In this document: positions 8,141 through 16,701 of the stretch, piece by piece
Numbering within the stretch: position 1 is the first letter of the stretch
How the letters are laid out: every line of letters starts with the position of its first letter
Assembly: GCA_002323795.1 (NCBI GenBank)
Contig: DCPZ01000016.1
Coordinates: forward strand, 1,690-47,596
Origin: Flavobacteriales bacterium UBA1531
GTDB taxonomy: Bacteria; Bacteroidota; Bacteroidia; Flavobacteriales_D; Sanyastnellaceae
Length of the DNA stretch: 45,907 nucleotides
Direction of reading: 5' to 3'
The notes under the pieces: generated by a model
The model's input: only the letters and a program-made list of their open reading frames with translations
Database searches by the model: none
Told to the model about the DNA's origin: nothing
Program-made: the position numbers and the translations under genes

Positions 8141-8527
8141 ATGAAACCACTACAAGACTGGGGGCTTCTAATCTTGCGATTGGGAACGGGAGGCTTGATG
8201 TTGCCCCATGGCTGGTCCAAATTGGAGCGACTCATTGAAGGCCTGAGTTCCGAAGACGGGGTTCAGTTTTACGATTGGCTTGGAATCGGTTCTACCGCGT
8301 CATTGGTGCTCACAGTTGTTGGCGAATTGATCGCACCGTTGATGGTGGTCATTGGTTGGAAGTCCCGATGGGGATCTGCACTTATGGCGATTACGATGGG
8401 CGTGGCGGCATTCATGGTTCACTGGGATGATCCACTATCGGACAAGGAGCACGCGCTTTTGTTTTTCATCCCAGCCTTGGCTTTGGCACTAACGGGACCG
8501 GGAAAATGGAGTCTGGACCGCAAATAG
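8141..8527 (+). CDS. DoxX-family membrane protein
   Basis: A 128-aa integral inner-membrane protein with four predicted helices. The family signature is at the N-terminus: a short polar start, LLILRLGTGGLMLPHGWSKL (Arg, Gly-Gly and the His-Gly-x-x-Lys motif), then a soluble loop, a second helix (ALVLTVVGELIAPLMVVIGW-like), a third (ALMAITMGVAAFMVHW) and a fourth near the C-terminus. DoxX proteins are linked to quinone or redox partners in some species, but most have no assigned function. The length is normal for the family. It stands alone, divergent from the unknown gene at 7346-8062. Confidence 0.85.
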   Translation: MKPLQDWGLLILRLGTGGLMLPHGWSKLERLIEGLSSEDGVQFYDWLGIGSTASLVLTVVGELIAPLMVVIGWKSRWGSALMAITMGVAAFMVHWDDPLSDKEHALLFFIPALALALTGPGKWSLDRK

Positions 8528-8551
8528 AGGCGGCTTCATATTTGCCGTTGT

Positions 8552-10561
8552 TCATCGTTTGATGAGCCTCTTTGTAACAGGCAACTTTTCAAATTTTTCA
8601 GGGCGCTCAGGCATCAACTGAACAGTGTAAACGCCACTGCTCAGAAACGTTACATCCAATGATTTTTGATGGATTTGTATGGGCATTGATCGGATGACTT
8701 TGCCTAAACCGTCGTAGATGTTCAACTTCCAATCACCTGGTTTGTCGAGTACGACATCAGGCATTCGCAGCTGCAGCAATGCATCAGCCGGATTGGGAAA
8801 TAAATTCCATTCAAGCCCAAGCGACGCATCGTTTTCGTCCACATCGACCACCAACCATTCATTGCTGTAGACGCCGGGGCATCCGTCAAAATCTGCAACC
8901 AAAACAGAGTAAAGTCCCGCGCCTTCGAGGATGAGCATTGAATCAGTCTCTCCTGTGAGGATTTGCCCATCTAGGAACCACTGATAAACCGCATAGGGGT
9001 TGTCTAAGCTGAGCGCACCAAATTCGTATTCAGCTAATTCAGGAGCGAGCAGTGGCCAGCAGACGAGCATCGAATCACTGTTCCAGGGGCATCCGTAACT
9101 GTCCCAAGCCAAGACACTGTACCAGCCACTGTTTGCTGGATACCACAAATGGCCTTCCATGTCTTCAAGGGTGTCTAAAGCGATTCCGTTGCTATTCCAA
9201 ATGTATTCGGTCAAACCGGCATCCGTTGACAGCCATTCTGGATCGCCGGAAGCGGTTGTGCTCAAATCCAATCCGAGGAATGCTTCGTCCGAGCAGTGCA
9301 AGAGGCTGTCACTTGAGGCGCTGCAGCCGAGTGCGGAAGTTCCAATGACGGAGTAAAACCCATTTTCCTCTGGAGCGTATTCGAATTCGGGGCTCGAGAG
9401 TATGAGGCTATCGCCCCACATCCAATTGTACTGCCCGAGGGAGGGGTTGGTGCATAATAAGGTGTCATCATCTAGCCAGAGCAGACCCACTTCTGGGCTG
9501 GAGTTGACCATGACCGTCGCGGAGTCCAATATATTGATGGCTTCTTGCAGTCCAATCGTTGCGACCGCGTAACTTGGATTGGCATTTAAGTCAATGGTTC
9601 CGGCTCCACTGGGAGTGAAGCTTGTCGAACCCAAACCGTCATCTCCGGCGAGAAAATCTTCATCGTAGAAAGCGATGGAATAAGGAGGGTTGGTTAAAAC
9701 AATGGACAGTTCACTCCATGTGGCAGAATAACTTTCCTGCACCGTGCTTGAAGTGTAAATGTTAGACCCGTTGGCATCGGAAAGCACGAAATATGGATCT
9801 GGATCTGGAAAAAATCCGTCGTCCCAACCTCCGCCACCAGTAGAATTTAGTGTGATTTGAGTCAAAACTTGATCGGCAATGACGGTTTGCAGCACCACAT
9901 CGTATGATCCTGTACCATTGAAGAGGATGCTGTCAATGCTTGAGGCGTCCGAGGTGATGCCGTTTCCGAAATCCCACCCGTATGTGGTGATTTGGTTCGG
10001 GCCACCAACAAGACTAGCCTCAAAACTGGCCCACAATGAATCGCAGCCATTGGTTGGTGAAAACACGAAAGTTCCTGTTCCGCCAGCGCCTTCCTCAACG
10101 ACCAATACGTAGGCGAAAGACTCGTTGACCACTTGTTCAAGCCCAAAGGCCGAAGCCACAGCTGATATGCTGATGACCATATCGTACACACCGGCGAGCA
10201 CTGGTTCGCCGCAGATGTTCGCGCAACCAGAGGTTTGACCGTTGGAAGGTTCGTAGACTGCGTCGGATTCGTCCAATGCAACTTCAAGTCCGAGCGGAAC
10301 ACCGGTGATTGCCGTAACGGTTACGCTGTTCAGCGAGGCGCTCACTCCAGAGCCTGGATCGATGACGTCGGCTGGCATGAAAAACGTTATGGTCTCTTCG
10401 TAAAACGTGCCAGTTGTTGCAGCAGGAAGGATCTCGGGACATATGGTCGGAAATCCATCGTCAGATGAACAGTCTGAAGCAGGAACGCAATCTGCGCACT
10501 GGCTGCTGGCGAATGAGCATAATGAAATGGCTGCAAACGTGAGAAAAAATCGAACGGCCAT
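8552..10561 (-). CDS. Secreted protein with PKD-like domain and T9SS type-A sorting domain
   Basis: A 669-aa secreted protein. The signal peptide is MAVRFFLTFAAISLCSFASSQ; I preferred this ATG (10561) to the upstream in-frame start at 10603 because it begins a normal signal sequence. A PKD-like segment (TYGWDFGNG) lies near residue 215, followed by several Ig-like repeats with recurrent 'YSVLAWDSYGCPW' and 'YSVLVADFDGCPG' motifs. The last 80 residues are a typical type-A C-terminal domain of the type IX secretion system: WNLFPNPADALLQL, KLNIYDGLGKVI, GVYTVQL, then a basic end (KRLIKR). The product should cross the outer membrane through T9SS and be attached to the surface or released. The ligand is unknown. 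It is transcribed toward doxX and divergent from the large adhesin-like gene. Confidence 0.85.
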   Translation of the reverse strand: MAVRFFLTFAAISLCSFASSQCADCVPASDCSSDDGFPTICPEILPAATTGTFYEETITFFMPADVIDPGSGVSASLNSVTVTAITGVPLGLEVALDESDAVYEPSNGQTSGCANICGEPVLAGVYDMVISISAVASAFGLEQVVNESFAYVLVVEEGAGGTGTFVFSPTNGCDSLWASFEASLVGGPNQITTYGWDFGNGITSDASSIDSILFNGTGSYDVVLQTVIADQVLTQITLNSTGGGGWDDGFFPDPDPYFVLSDANGSNIYTSSTVQESYSATWSELSIVLTNPPYSIAFYDEDFLAGDDGLGSTSFTPSGAGTIDLNANPSYAVATIGLQEAINILDSATVMVNSSPEVGLLWLDDDTLLCTNPSLGQYNWMWGDSLILSSPEFEYAPEENGFYSVIGTSALGCSASSDSLLHCSDEAFLGLDLSTTASGDPEWLSTDAGLTEYIWNSNGIALDTLEDMEGHLWYPANSGWYSVLAWDSYGCPWNSDSMLVCWPLLAPELAEYEFGALSLDNPYAVYQWFLDGQILTGETDSMLILEGAGLYSVLVADFDGCPGVYSNEWLVVDVDENDASLGLEWNLFPNPADALLQLRMPDVVLDKPGDWKLNIYDGLGKVIRSMPIQIHQKSLDVTFLSSGVYTVQLMPERPEKFEKLPVTKRLIKR

Positions 10562-10965
10562 AGAGGTTAGGTAGGTATTGGTCTGAGGCCGGAAATTAAA
10601 CAAAAGATTTCAGGTCCCATGCGGTGTGTTTATTGTTGCAGATTTTCTTTTGCAATCCTCCGCAATTGGCACCCGCAAAAGCACTGTTTTCGGCGCGATT
10701 TGGACGCATTAAAATCGCCATTTCTGCTGATTTTTGTAACAATAAATGGTTTTCTGAACACCGAATTGAACATCGAAATGTTGATAAGTGGAGTCCCTGT
10801 AAATCATCTGAAAACCTTGTAAAATCAAGCGTTTTAACACCTAAAGCGTTGTTCGAGCACAAAGATTTCAACAATTAAAAAGCACCCTTCGTCTACGAAA
10901 AAAAGCAATTCATTTTTAATATCGAGTGATTTGGCGTAAATTTGATTACTTAACTATCGTTACTC
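10562..10965. other. AT-rich divergent intergenic region
   Basis: About 400 nt between the divergent T9SS cargo gene and the adhesin-like gene. I find no gene, tRNA or strong hairpin. It holds a -7 box for the plus-strand gene at 10937-10944 and must hold the promoter for the minus-strand gene. Confidence 0.5.
10937..10944 (+). promoter_or_regulatory. -7 box of the adhesin-like gene
   Basis: TAAATTTG matches TAnnTTTG exactly, 21 nt before the ATG at 10966. The -33 position (20 nt upstream) reads TTT within a T-run rather than TTG. Confidence 0.5.
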
Positions 10966-13800
10966 ATGTCACACTTGATAAACCTCCTCGAGAGTTGCTG
11001 TACCCCACTGCGCAGAAGCGTATTGTCAGCTTCTCTCACAGCGATTGGAGTTTTTACTCTCTGCATAGCGGCCCCGGCCTCGTCCCTTGCCCAATCAGGC
11101 ACGACGTACACAACTGTCGGGCTGGTTTCTATGACTCCTGTAAACTTTAGTGACGGTAGCACTTGGATCGGTGGTACAGCGCCAAGTGCCGGAGCTTCAG
11201 TTGTAATTACGAACAGAGTTGTGGACTTGGACGTGGACATTTCGTTAGCGGTTGTTAGTGTTGAGAATGGAGGGACTTTGAATTTGGGTTCACAGACTCT
11301 GACGGTCACGGATTACCTCAACAACAGCTCTGGTTATCTCAATGCAAATTCGTCAACAGTGGTTTTCAATTCCACACGTGCTGACAACAACAGCGGAGAC
11401 CCAACTGTGGATGGCGCGACCGAGACGACATTTTACAATGTTGAAATCCCAGCGGGCTCAGTGGTCGACTTTGGAAGCGGTAACATTGGCCAAGGTGTAC
11501 AGTCCGAGTGTCTCATTACTGGCACCCTATCCTTGGACGGTGGTGCAGTAGTCCTTTACCCGCCTTTCTACGAGGGGGCCTCTGTTTTGAAATACAATGA
11601 CGACTACACGGTGAGCACGGAATGGACTGAAAATCAGACATCGGCCTCGACCAAAGGTGTTCCGACTCATGTCGAAATTGCCGACGGAGCGATCTTGTCG
11701 TTCGGAACGACATCAGACAATTATACTTGTGCCGGGAACATGACGGTTAACGGATCGGGATCCCTCAACATGGCCACCATGTCAGGAGACCTTACAGTTA
11801 CCTCAGCCTTGACAGTGACAGGTGCTTCAGGCTCCATGGATATGTCAAGCATGACTGGAGACGTAATCGTCAACGGAAATTGCACCATTGGTGGTGTAGC
11901 TGGTCAATCGGTCACCCTCACGATGCCTTCGACTGAGGGCAAAGGAGCGCTCGATGTGAAAGGTGACCTCACCTTAGGCGAAAGCACATCCAATGCGCTT
12001 ACCATCAGTGGAGATGAAGGCAACATCAGTTGTGCAGGTGACTTCACGCTGAATACGACGGGTTCAGAATTTGGAATGGTTGAATTTGATGGACTTGCAA
12101 CCCAGCTTTTCGCAGGGAACAAAATCACCGTTGATTCGCTGGTGGTATCGAACAGCAAGGATTCCGACACAGCGACCAATGATGTTGTTTTTCAAGCAGA
12201 CGTTGACATTACGCCTGGCGGCGTTTTCAATCCGCTCGATGGCACGGTCGATGTTGACGGCCCAATTAACAGCGAAACGTTTACAATGAATTCTGATGCA
12301 ACCGGTACGGCGCGCATCGCAACCTTAGACAACACTGGGGGCGGTTCAAATGTCAACGGCGACATCACCTTTGAGCGGTATGTGCCTGCTGTGACGGATG
12401 GTGCATCTTGGTTGTCATTGGGTAATTATGTTGTCGGCGCGACACGTGGTGATTGGAACACCTCATTTGGGTCTGATTTCCACCTTGTTTTTCAATGGGA
12501 TGAGACCCACACGGTGGATAATACGGATGCGAGCAACGGAGCAAATGCTTGGACAATTGTTAGTTCTGATGCAGCAACTCTTGAAGATTCGGAATTTGGA
12601 TATGCGGTTTACACGAGCGCAAACTCAAGCCCTACAATTTCGGCAGCTGGAACGTACAATGCAAGCAGCGTCACAACGGCGTCACTGACGTTATCAAATG
12701 GCGCTCAGCAAGGAGGAGGCTGGCATGTTTTGACCAACCCATTTCCTTGCCCGATAGATGGAGGTCAATTCATCACAGAGAACAGTAACTTTTCGTCCTA
12801 TGCTCAGTATGACAACAGCAACGACAACTTCACAACATACACTGCTGGATCTCCAAGCACCATCGATATAGGACAGTCTTTTTGGGTGCAAGTATCTTCA
12901 GCGGGAGCGGTGAGTTTTAATACTTCGCAACTTACTCATGGTTCAAACAGTTTTATTCGCGAGGTTGATTCTATCGAAGAGGCCTTCTTTGGTTTGAACG
13001 TAGCCCAAGAGGATGGAAAGTTTGGGAAGACATTCATACAGTTCCACCAGGAGAGCACACCAGGCTGGGAGTGGGAAATGGATGCTTCACACCGCCATTC
13101 CGGAAATAGTGCGAATCCAGAGATATACACCAAACTGGAAAACGGCCACAAGTTGAATATCAATAGCATGGGTTCGTTAGAGGATGGCATGAGTATTCCT
13201 TTCGTTGTGGAAAGCGGATCACAGGGGACAGTAATCATCTCAATGGATGAGGAATATGATTTGCCCGCGGGCACTTGTGCAGTGATCGAGGATTTAGAGA
13301 CCGGTGAAGTAGCTGCTTTAGGCGGCGATCCGCTCGTCGTTGATTTGGATTCGAAGACGGCTTACGAGAATCGTTTCGTGATTAACTTCCTGAGCGCTCC
13401 TATTTTTGAAGCTTCTTCGAGTCACTGCGAAGGAGGGATACTGCACTTCAATGGAGAAGATGCAGAGCTTTGGGACGTAAGTTGGGAAATGACGGGAGGA
13501 GAATTGTCAGGCTCTGGTTGTGTAACGGGACTTGATGCAGGTAGCTATGATGTAGAAGCAACAGATCCATTTTCTCAGTGTGAAGTTCACTCGAATGTCA
13601 CGATTTCTGAAGTTTGCATGGGAGACTTCAATTTGAATGGTGAGCGCGACATTACTGATTTGTTGATCTTACTGGTAGGTATCCAGCCTGTTGATAACTT
13701 TGAAGGTTCTTTCCCAGAGACGGATTGTGACTGCGATGGTGTCATGACGACTTTAGACCTACTAATGTTCTTACCACAATTCGGGTCTGGATGTGAGTAA
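10966..13800 (+). CDS. Large secreted beta-repeat (adhesin-like) protein with dockerin-like C-terminus
   Basis: A 944-aa exported protein. A long n-region (MSHLINLLESCCTPLRRS) precedes a hydrophobic stretch ending ASSLAQ near residue 43. Residues about 50-440 are Ser/Thr/Gly/Asn-rich short strands (GGTLNLGSQTLTV, MTVNGSGSLNM), typical of a parallel beta-helix. Then comes the NGDITFERYVP-to-WHVLTNPFPCPID region found in many Bacteroidota surface proteins. The C-terminus has no T9SS type-A domain. Instead it has two calcium-loop motifs, DFNLNGERDITD (near residue 886) and DCDCDGVMTTLD (near 921), each followed by hydrophobic LLILL or LLMFL, and ends FGSGCE. This is a dockerin-like pair like the one ending the protease at 14447-16618. 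It is probably in one operon with the small PID-CTERM-like gene 24 nt downstream. The role (adhesion or surface layer) is inferred. Confidence 0.75.
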   Translation: MSHLINLLESCCTPLRRSVLSASLTAIGVFTLCIAAPASSLAQSGTTYTTVGLVSMTPVNFSDGSTWIGGTAPSAGASVVITNRVVDLDVDISLAVVSVENGGTLNLGSQTLTVTDYLNNSSGYLNANSSTVVFNSTRADNNSGDPTVDGATETTFYNVEIPAGSVVDFGSGNIGQGVQSECLITGTLSLDGGAVVLYPPFYEGASVLKYNDDYTVSTEWTENQTSASTKGVPTHVEIADGAILSFGTTSDNYTCAGNMTVNGSGSLNMATMSGDLTVTSALTVTGASGSMDMSSMTGDVIVNGNCTIGGVAGQSVTLTMPSTEGKGALDVKGDLTLGESTSNALTISGDEGNISCAGDFTLNTTGSEFGMVEFDGLATQLFAGNKITVDSLVVSNSKDSDTATNDVVFQADVDITPGGVFNPLDGTVDVDGPINSETFTMNSDATGTARIATLDNTGGGSNVNGDITFERYVPAVTDGASWLSLGNYVVGATRGDWNTSFGSDFHLVFQWDETHTVDNTDASNGANAWTIVSSDAATLEDSEFGYAVYTSANSSPTISAAGTYNASSVTTASLTLSNGAQQGGGWHVLTNPFPCPIDGGQFITENSNFSSYAQYDNSNDNFTTYTAGSPSTIDIGQSFWVQVSSAGAVSFNTSQLTHGSNSFIREVDSIEEAFFGLNVAQEDGKFGKTFIQFHQESTPGWEWEMDASHRHSGNSANPEIYTKLENGHKLNINSMGSLEDGMSIPFVVESGSQGTVIISMDEEYDLPAGTCAVIEDLETGEVAALGGDPLVVDLDSKTAYENRFVINFLSAPIFEASSSHCEGGILHFNGEDAELWDVSWEMTGGELSGSGCVTGLDAGSYDVEATDPFSQCEVHSNVTISEVCMGDFNLNGERDITDLLILLVGIQPVDNFEGSFPETDCDCDGVMTTLDLLMFLPQFGSGCE

Positions 13801-13824
13801 TGACAATTGAAACTGTAGATTGAA

Positions 13825-14163
13825 ATGAAAAGCCTGAAATATCTCCTCTTCCTCATATCCATTGCTGCTTTCACACAGAACGAGTCTCTCGCGCAATGCG
13901 GAGGTTCATATGTTACGGATGGTGACGAAATTCCTTGCGGGGGTCAGAATCCGTGTTGTGTAGTATACAATGCATGCAACGGAACGAATTATCCTGGTTG
14001 TAATAACTACGATCCAGACTATTCAGCCACAGGAGGCTGCGACCTCAGCTGCACACCCATAGACAGCGGCGTGTTGTTTCTGCTGCTTGGAGGAGCAGCA
14101 TTCGGTGGATTCATGATCATCCGTCGCAGGGAGCAAAATCTCCTGCCGATTCCAGCGAGGTAA
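13825..14163 (+). CDS. Small Cys-rich surface protein with PID-CTERM-like sorting tail
   Basis: A 112-aa protein in three parts. The signal peptide is MKSLKYLLFLISIAAFTQ up to about SLAQ. The ectodomain of some 50 residues is rich in Cys, Asn and Gly and includes CNNYDPDYSATGGC, a degenerate form of the repeat seen in two neighbouring proteins. The C-terminal tail is Pro-Ile-Asp (PIDSG), a Gly-rich hydrophobic helix (VLFLLLGGAAFGGFMII) and a basic RRR cluster. Pro-Ile-Asp plus helix plus basic end matches what I know as the PID-CTERM protein-sorting signal of Bacteroidota, thought to be processed by a membrane protease. No sortase-like gene is in the window. It starts 24 nt after the adhesin-like gene and is followed by a strong hairpin. 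It could also be a plain C-tail-anchored membrane protein. Confidence 0.65.
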   Translation: MKSLKYLLFLISIAAFTQNESLAQCGGSYVTDGDEIPCGGQNPCCVVYNACNGTNYPGCNNYDPDYSATGGCDLSCTPIDSGVLFLLLGGAAFGGFMIIRRREQNLLPIPAR

Positions 14164-14187
14164 GAAAATAAAATCTTATTGTAATGA

Positions 14188-14218
14188 CAATTAGCCCGGC
14201 TCTCAGCCGGGCTAATTG
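14188..14218 (+). terminator. Strong hairpin after the PID-CTERM-like gene
   Basis: A perfect 14-bp stem (14188-14201 with 14205-14218) around a 3-nt loop, GC-rich core agcccggct/agccgggct. It lacks a T-run on either side, so it is a probable but not textbook terminator, or an mRNA 3'-end stabiliser. Confidence 0.65.
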
Positions 14219-14446
14219 CATTTACGGTGTTACCAATCGTAAGATTTCGAGGTTTTTTGATGCGGAACTTTTGGTTTGTAGTTCAACTTTGATACATGTG
14301 CATCGTGTTCACCCACAACAGGGATATAAGTTTCCGATTGCGCAGTGTCTTTAGATTGGTGCCTCCAACGGGGCCCATCTCTCGTCAGAAGTGCATCGTG
14401 TTGGGTCGATGGGCGCTCTTCGATTGAGATTCATTTTTTGCAATCA
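14219..14446. other. Convergent intergenic region
   Basis: Between the hairpin after the PID-CTERM-like gene and the protease stop. It holds a 12-nt direct repeat, gtgcatcgtgtt, at 14298-14309 and 14391-14402. No gene or RNA recognised. Confidence 0.4.
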
Positions 14447-16618
14447 TCAACACGCTTCCCCAAACGCCGCAAGCAGCAGCAACACATCGCCAACACTCAC
14501 GCTTCCGTCCCCGTTGACGTCGGCAACCGAGCATTCTGTGTTGCAGCCAAAGTCAGAAAGCAATAACAGCACATCACTGACTTCCACCATTCCGTTGTTA
14601 TTCAGGTCTTCAGGACAACTAATGGGATTGCCATCGCAATCCAGGCCATCGGAAGGATAATCGCACGTTGATTCGTCGGTCGATTCAGGGTTGTAATTGC
14701 ACGCTGTGTCATCCGAACAACCGGCGATTTCGTTGCAATCAGCGATGCCGTCGCCATCGCTGTCGGTACCAGGTCCTCCGCAAACGCCGCATGCATCGAA
14801 TTCGGCGCAGGATCCGTCATCAACGTCAGCGCTTGGGTCATAGTTGCAGGCCGAGGAATCCGTGCAGCCCTCCGTCGCAGAGACGGATTCGATGCAGAAA
14901 TCAGTTACCTCTGAATATTGGAAACTCGCTCCTGAAGCATACATCGTCCCGTCTGCATCGGTGAGTTCGTACGAACCTTCGCCGTAACCACAACAGAGTC
15001 CATCGCCGTAGCTGTCGAGGACACTCAAAGTATAGCAGCCGTCTGCGAGGCAGGTTTCGCTAGTGTAGATCGTTGCATTGCTGCCATATGGTCCGCCAGA
15101 CATCACTGTCACGCTGCTTGCATCCTGAAGTGTCCAAGTCGTTTCGGCAGGATAATTATCGGTGAGCAGTGTGAATGTGATTTGAGTGCCGCCGCTGATG
15201 CACGAACCGTCATCGACGGTGGCGTCAGCATCGTAATTGCATGCGCTGGCATCTGTACAACCGAGATCGCTGTTATAACCAGAGGGGTAGCCGTCGATGC
15301 TCAGCGTTCCTGTATTTTGGGGGTCTAAATAATCACTGACGCCCAAACCCCAGCTCACTCCGAAGCGCCCATAGTAGTCAAAAGCCCCGTTATTGACTGA
15401 GCCTGAGCACGCGGCTGCTCCTCCGTACAGTTGCCCTATGATTCGATGGTTTTGGTCAAACAAGGGCGATCCCGATGACCCAGGCTCTGTCACTCCAGCC
15501 TCCCACGCATCGATCCACCAAACTTGCGCTCCTCCTGTTGAGGAGGTGTAAGGACTGTCTTCTTCAAAACAGATTTTCTTCACGTCGCCTGATGGATGGT
15601 GAATTCCAGTCGCATTTTCTGGGGTAGCACCTGATGCGTCCCATCCGGCGAATTCTACATCCCATGCAGCTGGTGGTTCATCGCTCAATTCAATCAAGGC
15701 GACGTCGGCCCCACCATCAGCGACCAACAGCGTCCCACCAGAGATGCTCGTATTTGTGGGGCCTGAGCTCCCCGAGCAAGTGGAACTCTCGTGATTGAAA
15801 TAATATGTCCACGTGTTTGGATTTCCCAGGCAATGATTTGCTGTGAGAAAGTATGGCGTGCCATCATTGGCCGTGTTATTGATCAAAGACCCTGTGCAAG
15901 CCGCAAATCCGCCGTTCACAATCAAGGCAACAGCCTTTTTCTCAATTTGCCAGTCGGCGCCTTCTGGACAGTTGACATTGATGTTACACGCCCCGCTGTT
16001 GCCGAATGGTCCTTCGCTGTTGCTTTTCTCTATCATGCCAGCTGCGCGGCTTAACAGCGATCGATACCCTTGCACGACCTGGGCAACTTCGATTGCCGGA
16101 AAAGCCGCAACGTTCGCAGGTTGTCGGTATTCCAAGACGACGGCATCCCCGTCGAGGAGCCCGATTGCAAAGCCTTCCCATGGCTTTTGGTTTTCATAAG
16201 TAAAAGCACCCAGAAATGCACTGCGATCGCCATTCCAAACAAACAATTGACCGCCTTTTGGGACTTGAAATTTTGAAAGATAAAAGCTCCAACTGGACGT
16301 TTCATCAGCTTTTACGCCGAGCCGCCAGACGCGCATTCCTTGTTCTTGCGACCAGACACCGTGTGTTTCCATATTCCAGGTCACCTCATGTTCGATTCCA
16401 AAGCGCCAGGGGGCATCCTTGAAGTTGGCAGTCGATTCGTCTTCTTGGCGAAGCACCTCCAAATCGAGCGCTTCAAATTCCATCCATTCAACGTCAAGTG
16501 CTTGTGACGTATGCCAATGCAAAGGTTCGCTTCCGTGGCTTAGCTGCGCCAATCCTTTGATGGCAATGCTGGCAAAGAAACCAACCAATAGGAACGAAAA
16601 AAGATTTGATTTGATCAT
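14447..16618 (-). CDS. Lysyl-endopeptidase-like secreted serine protease with Cys-rich repeats and dockerin-like C-terminus
   Basis: A 723-aa secreted protease. A signal peptide (to about residue 24) and a propeptide-like region of some 180 residues precede a trypsin-fold domain of the lysyl endopeptidase (S1, Achromobacter protease I) type. The triad is visible: His262 in LTANHC, Asp305 in GADVALIEL, Ser382 in EPGSSGSPLF. After it come a Cys-rich repeat (GCTDASACNYD, from 453), a calcium-binding-like domain with DSYGDGLCCG (about 535), two more repeats (GCTDSSACNYDP at 584; GCSDDTACNYNP at 633), and two dockerin-like loops, DLNNNGMVEVSD and DVNGDGSVSVGD, each followed by VLLLL. It ends FGEAC. 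There is no T9SS type-A domain. The protein should degrade extracellular protein, probably cutting after Lys by family; that specificity is not proven here. Its 3' end faces the PID-CTERM-like gene. Confidence 0.8.
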   Translation of the reverse strand: MIKSNLFSFLLVGFFASIAIKGLAQLSHGSEPLHWHTSQALDVEWMEFEALDLEVLRQEDESTANFKDAPWRFGIEHEVTWNMETHGVWSQEQGMRVWRLGVKADETSSWSFYLSKFQVPKGGQLFVWNGDRSAFLGAFTYENQKPWEGFAIGLLDGDAVVLEYRQPANVAAFPAIEVAQVVQGYRSLLSRAAGMIEKSNSEGPFGNSGACNINVNCPEGADWQIEKKAVALIVNGGFAACTGSLINNTANDGTPYFLTANHCLGNPNTWTYYFNHESSTCSGSSGPTNTSISGGTLLVADGGADVALIELSDEPPAAWDVEFAGWDASGATPENATGIHHPSGDVKKICFEEDSPYTSSTGGAQVWWIDAWEAGVTEPGSSGSPLFDQNHRIIGQLYGGAAACSGSVNNGAFDYYGRFGVSWGLGVSDYLDPQNTGTLSIDGYPSGYNSDLGCTDASACNYDADATVDDGSCISGGTQITFTLLTDNYPAETTWTLQDASSVTVMSGGPYGSNATIYTSETCLADGCYTLSVLDSYGDGLCCGYGEGSYELTDADGTMYASGASFQYSEVTDFCIESVSATEGCTDSSACNYDPSADVDDGSCAEFDACGVCGGPGTDSDGDGIADCNEIAGCSDDTACNYNPESTDESTCDYPSDGLDCDGNPISCPEDLNNNGMVEVSDVLLLLSDFGCNTECSVADVNGDGSVSVGDVLLLLAAFGEAC

Positions 16619-16701
16619 GACCGTGATTTTGAATACCAGTAAGCAACGGACTCACTTTGAAGGTATTAAAAAAAACGGCTGCCGCGGAAAGTGATTTTAG
16701 A

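Noticed and set aside
8528..8551. Hairpin cggc/gccg between doxX and the T9SS cargo gene as a terminator
   Set aside because: The stem is only 4 bp with no T-run on either strand.
14298..14402. 12-nt direct repeat gtgcatcgtgtt
   Set aside because: Only two copies, no symmetry and no link to a promoter or gene start; probably chance.
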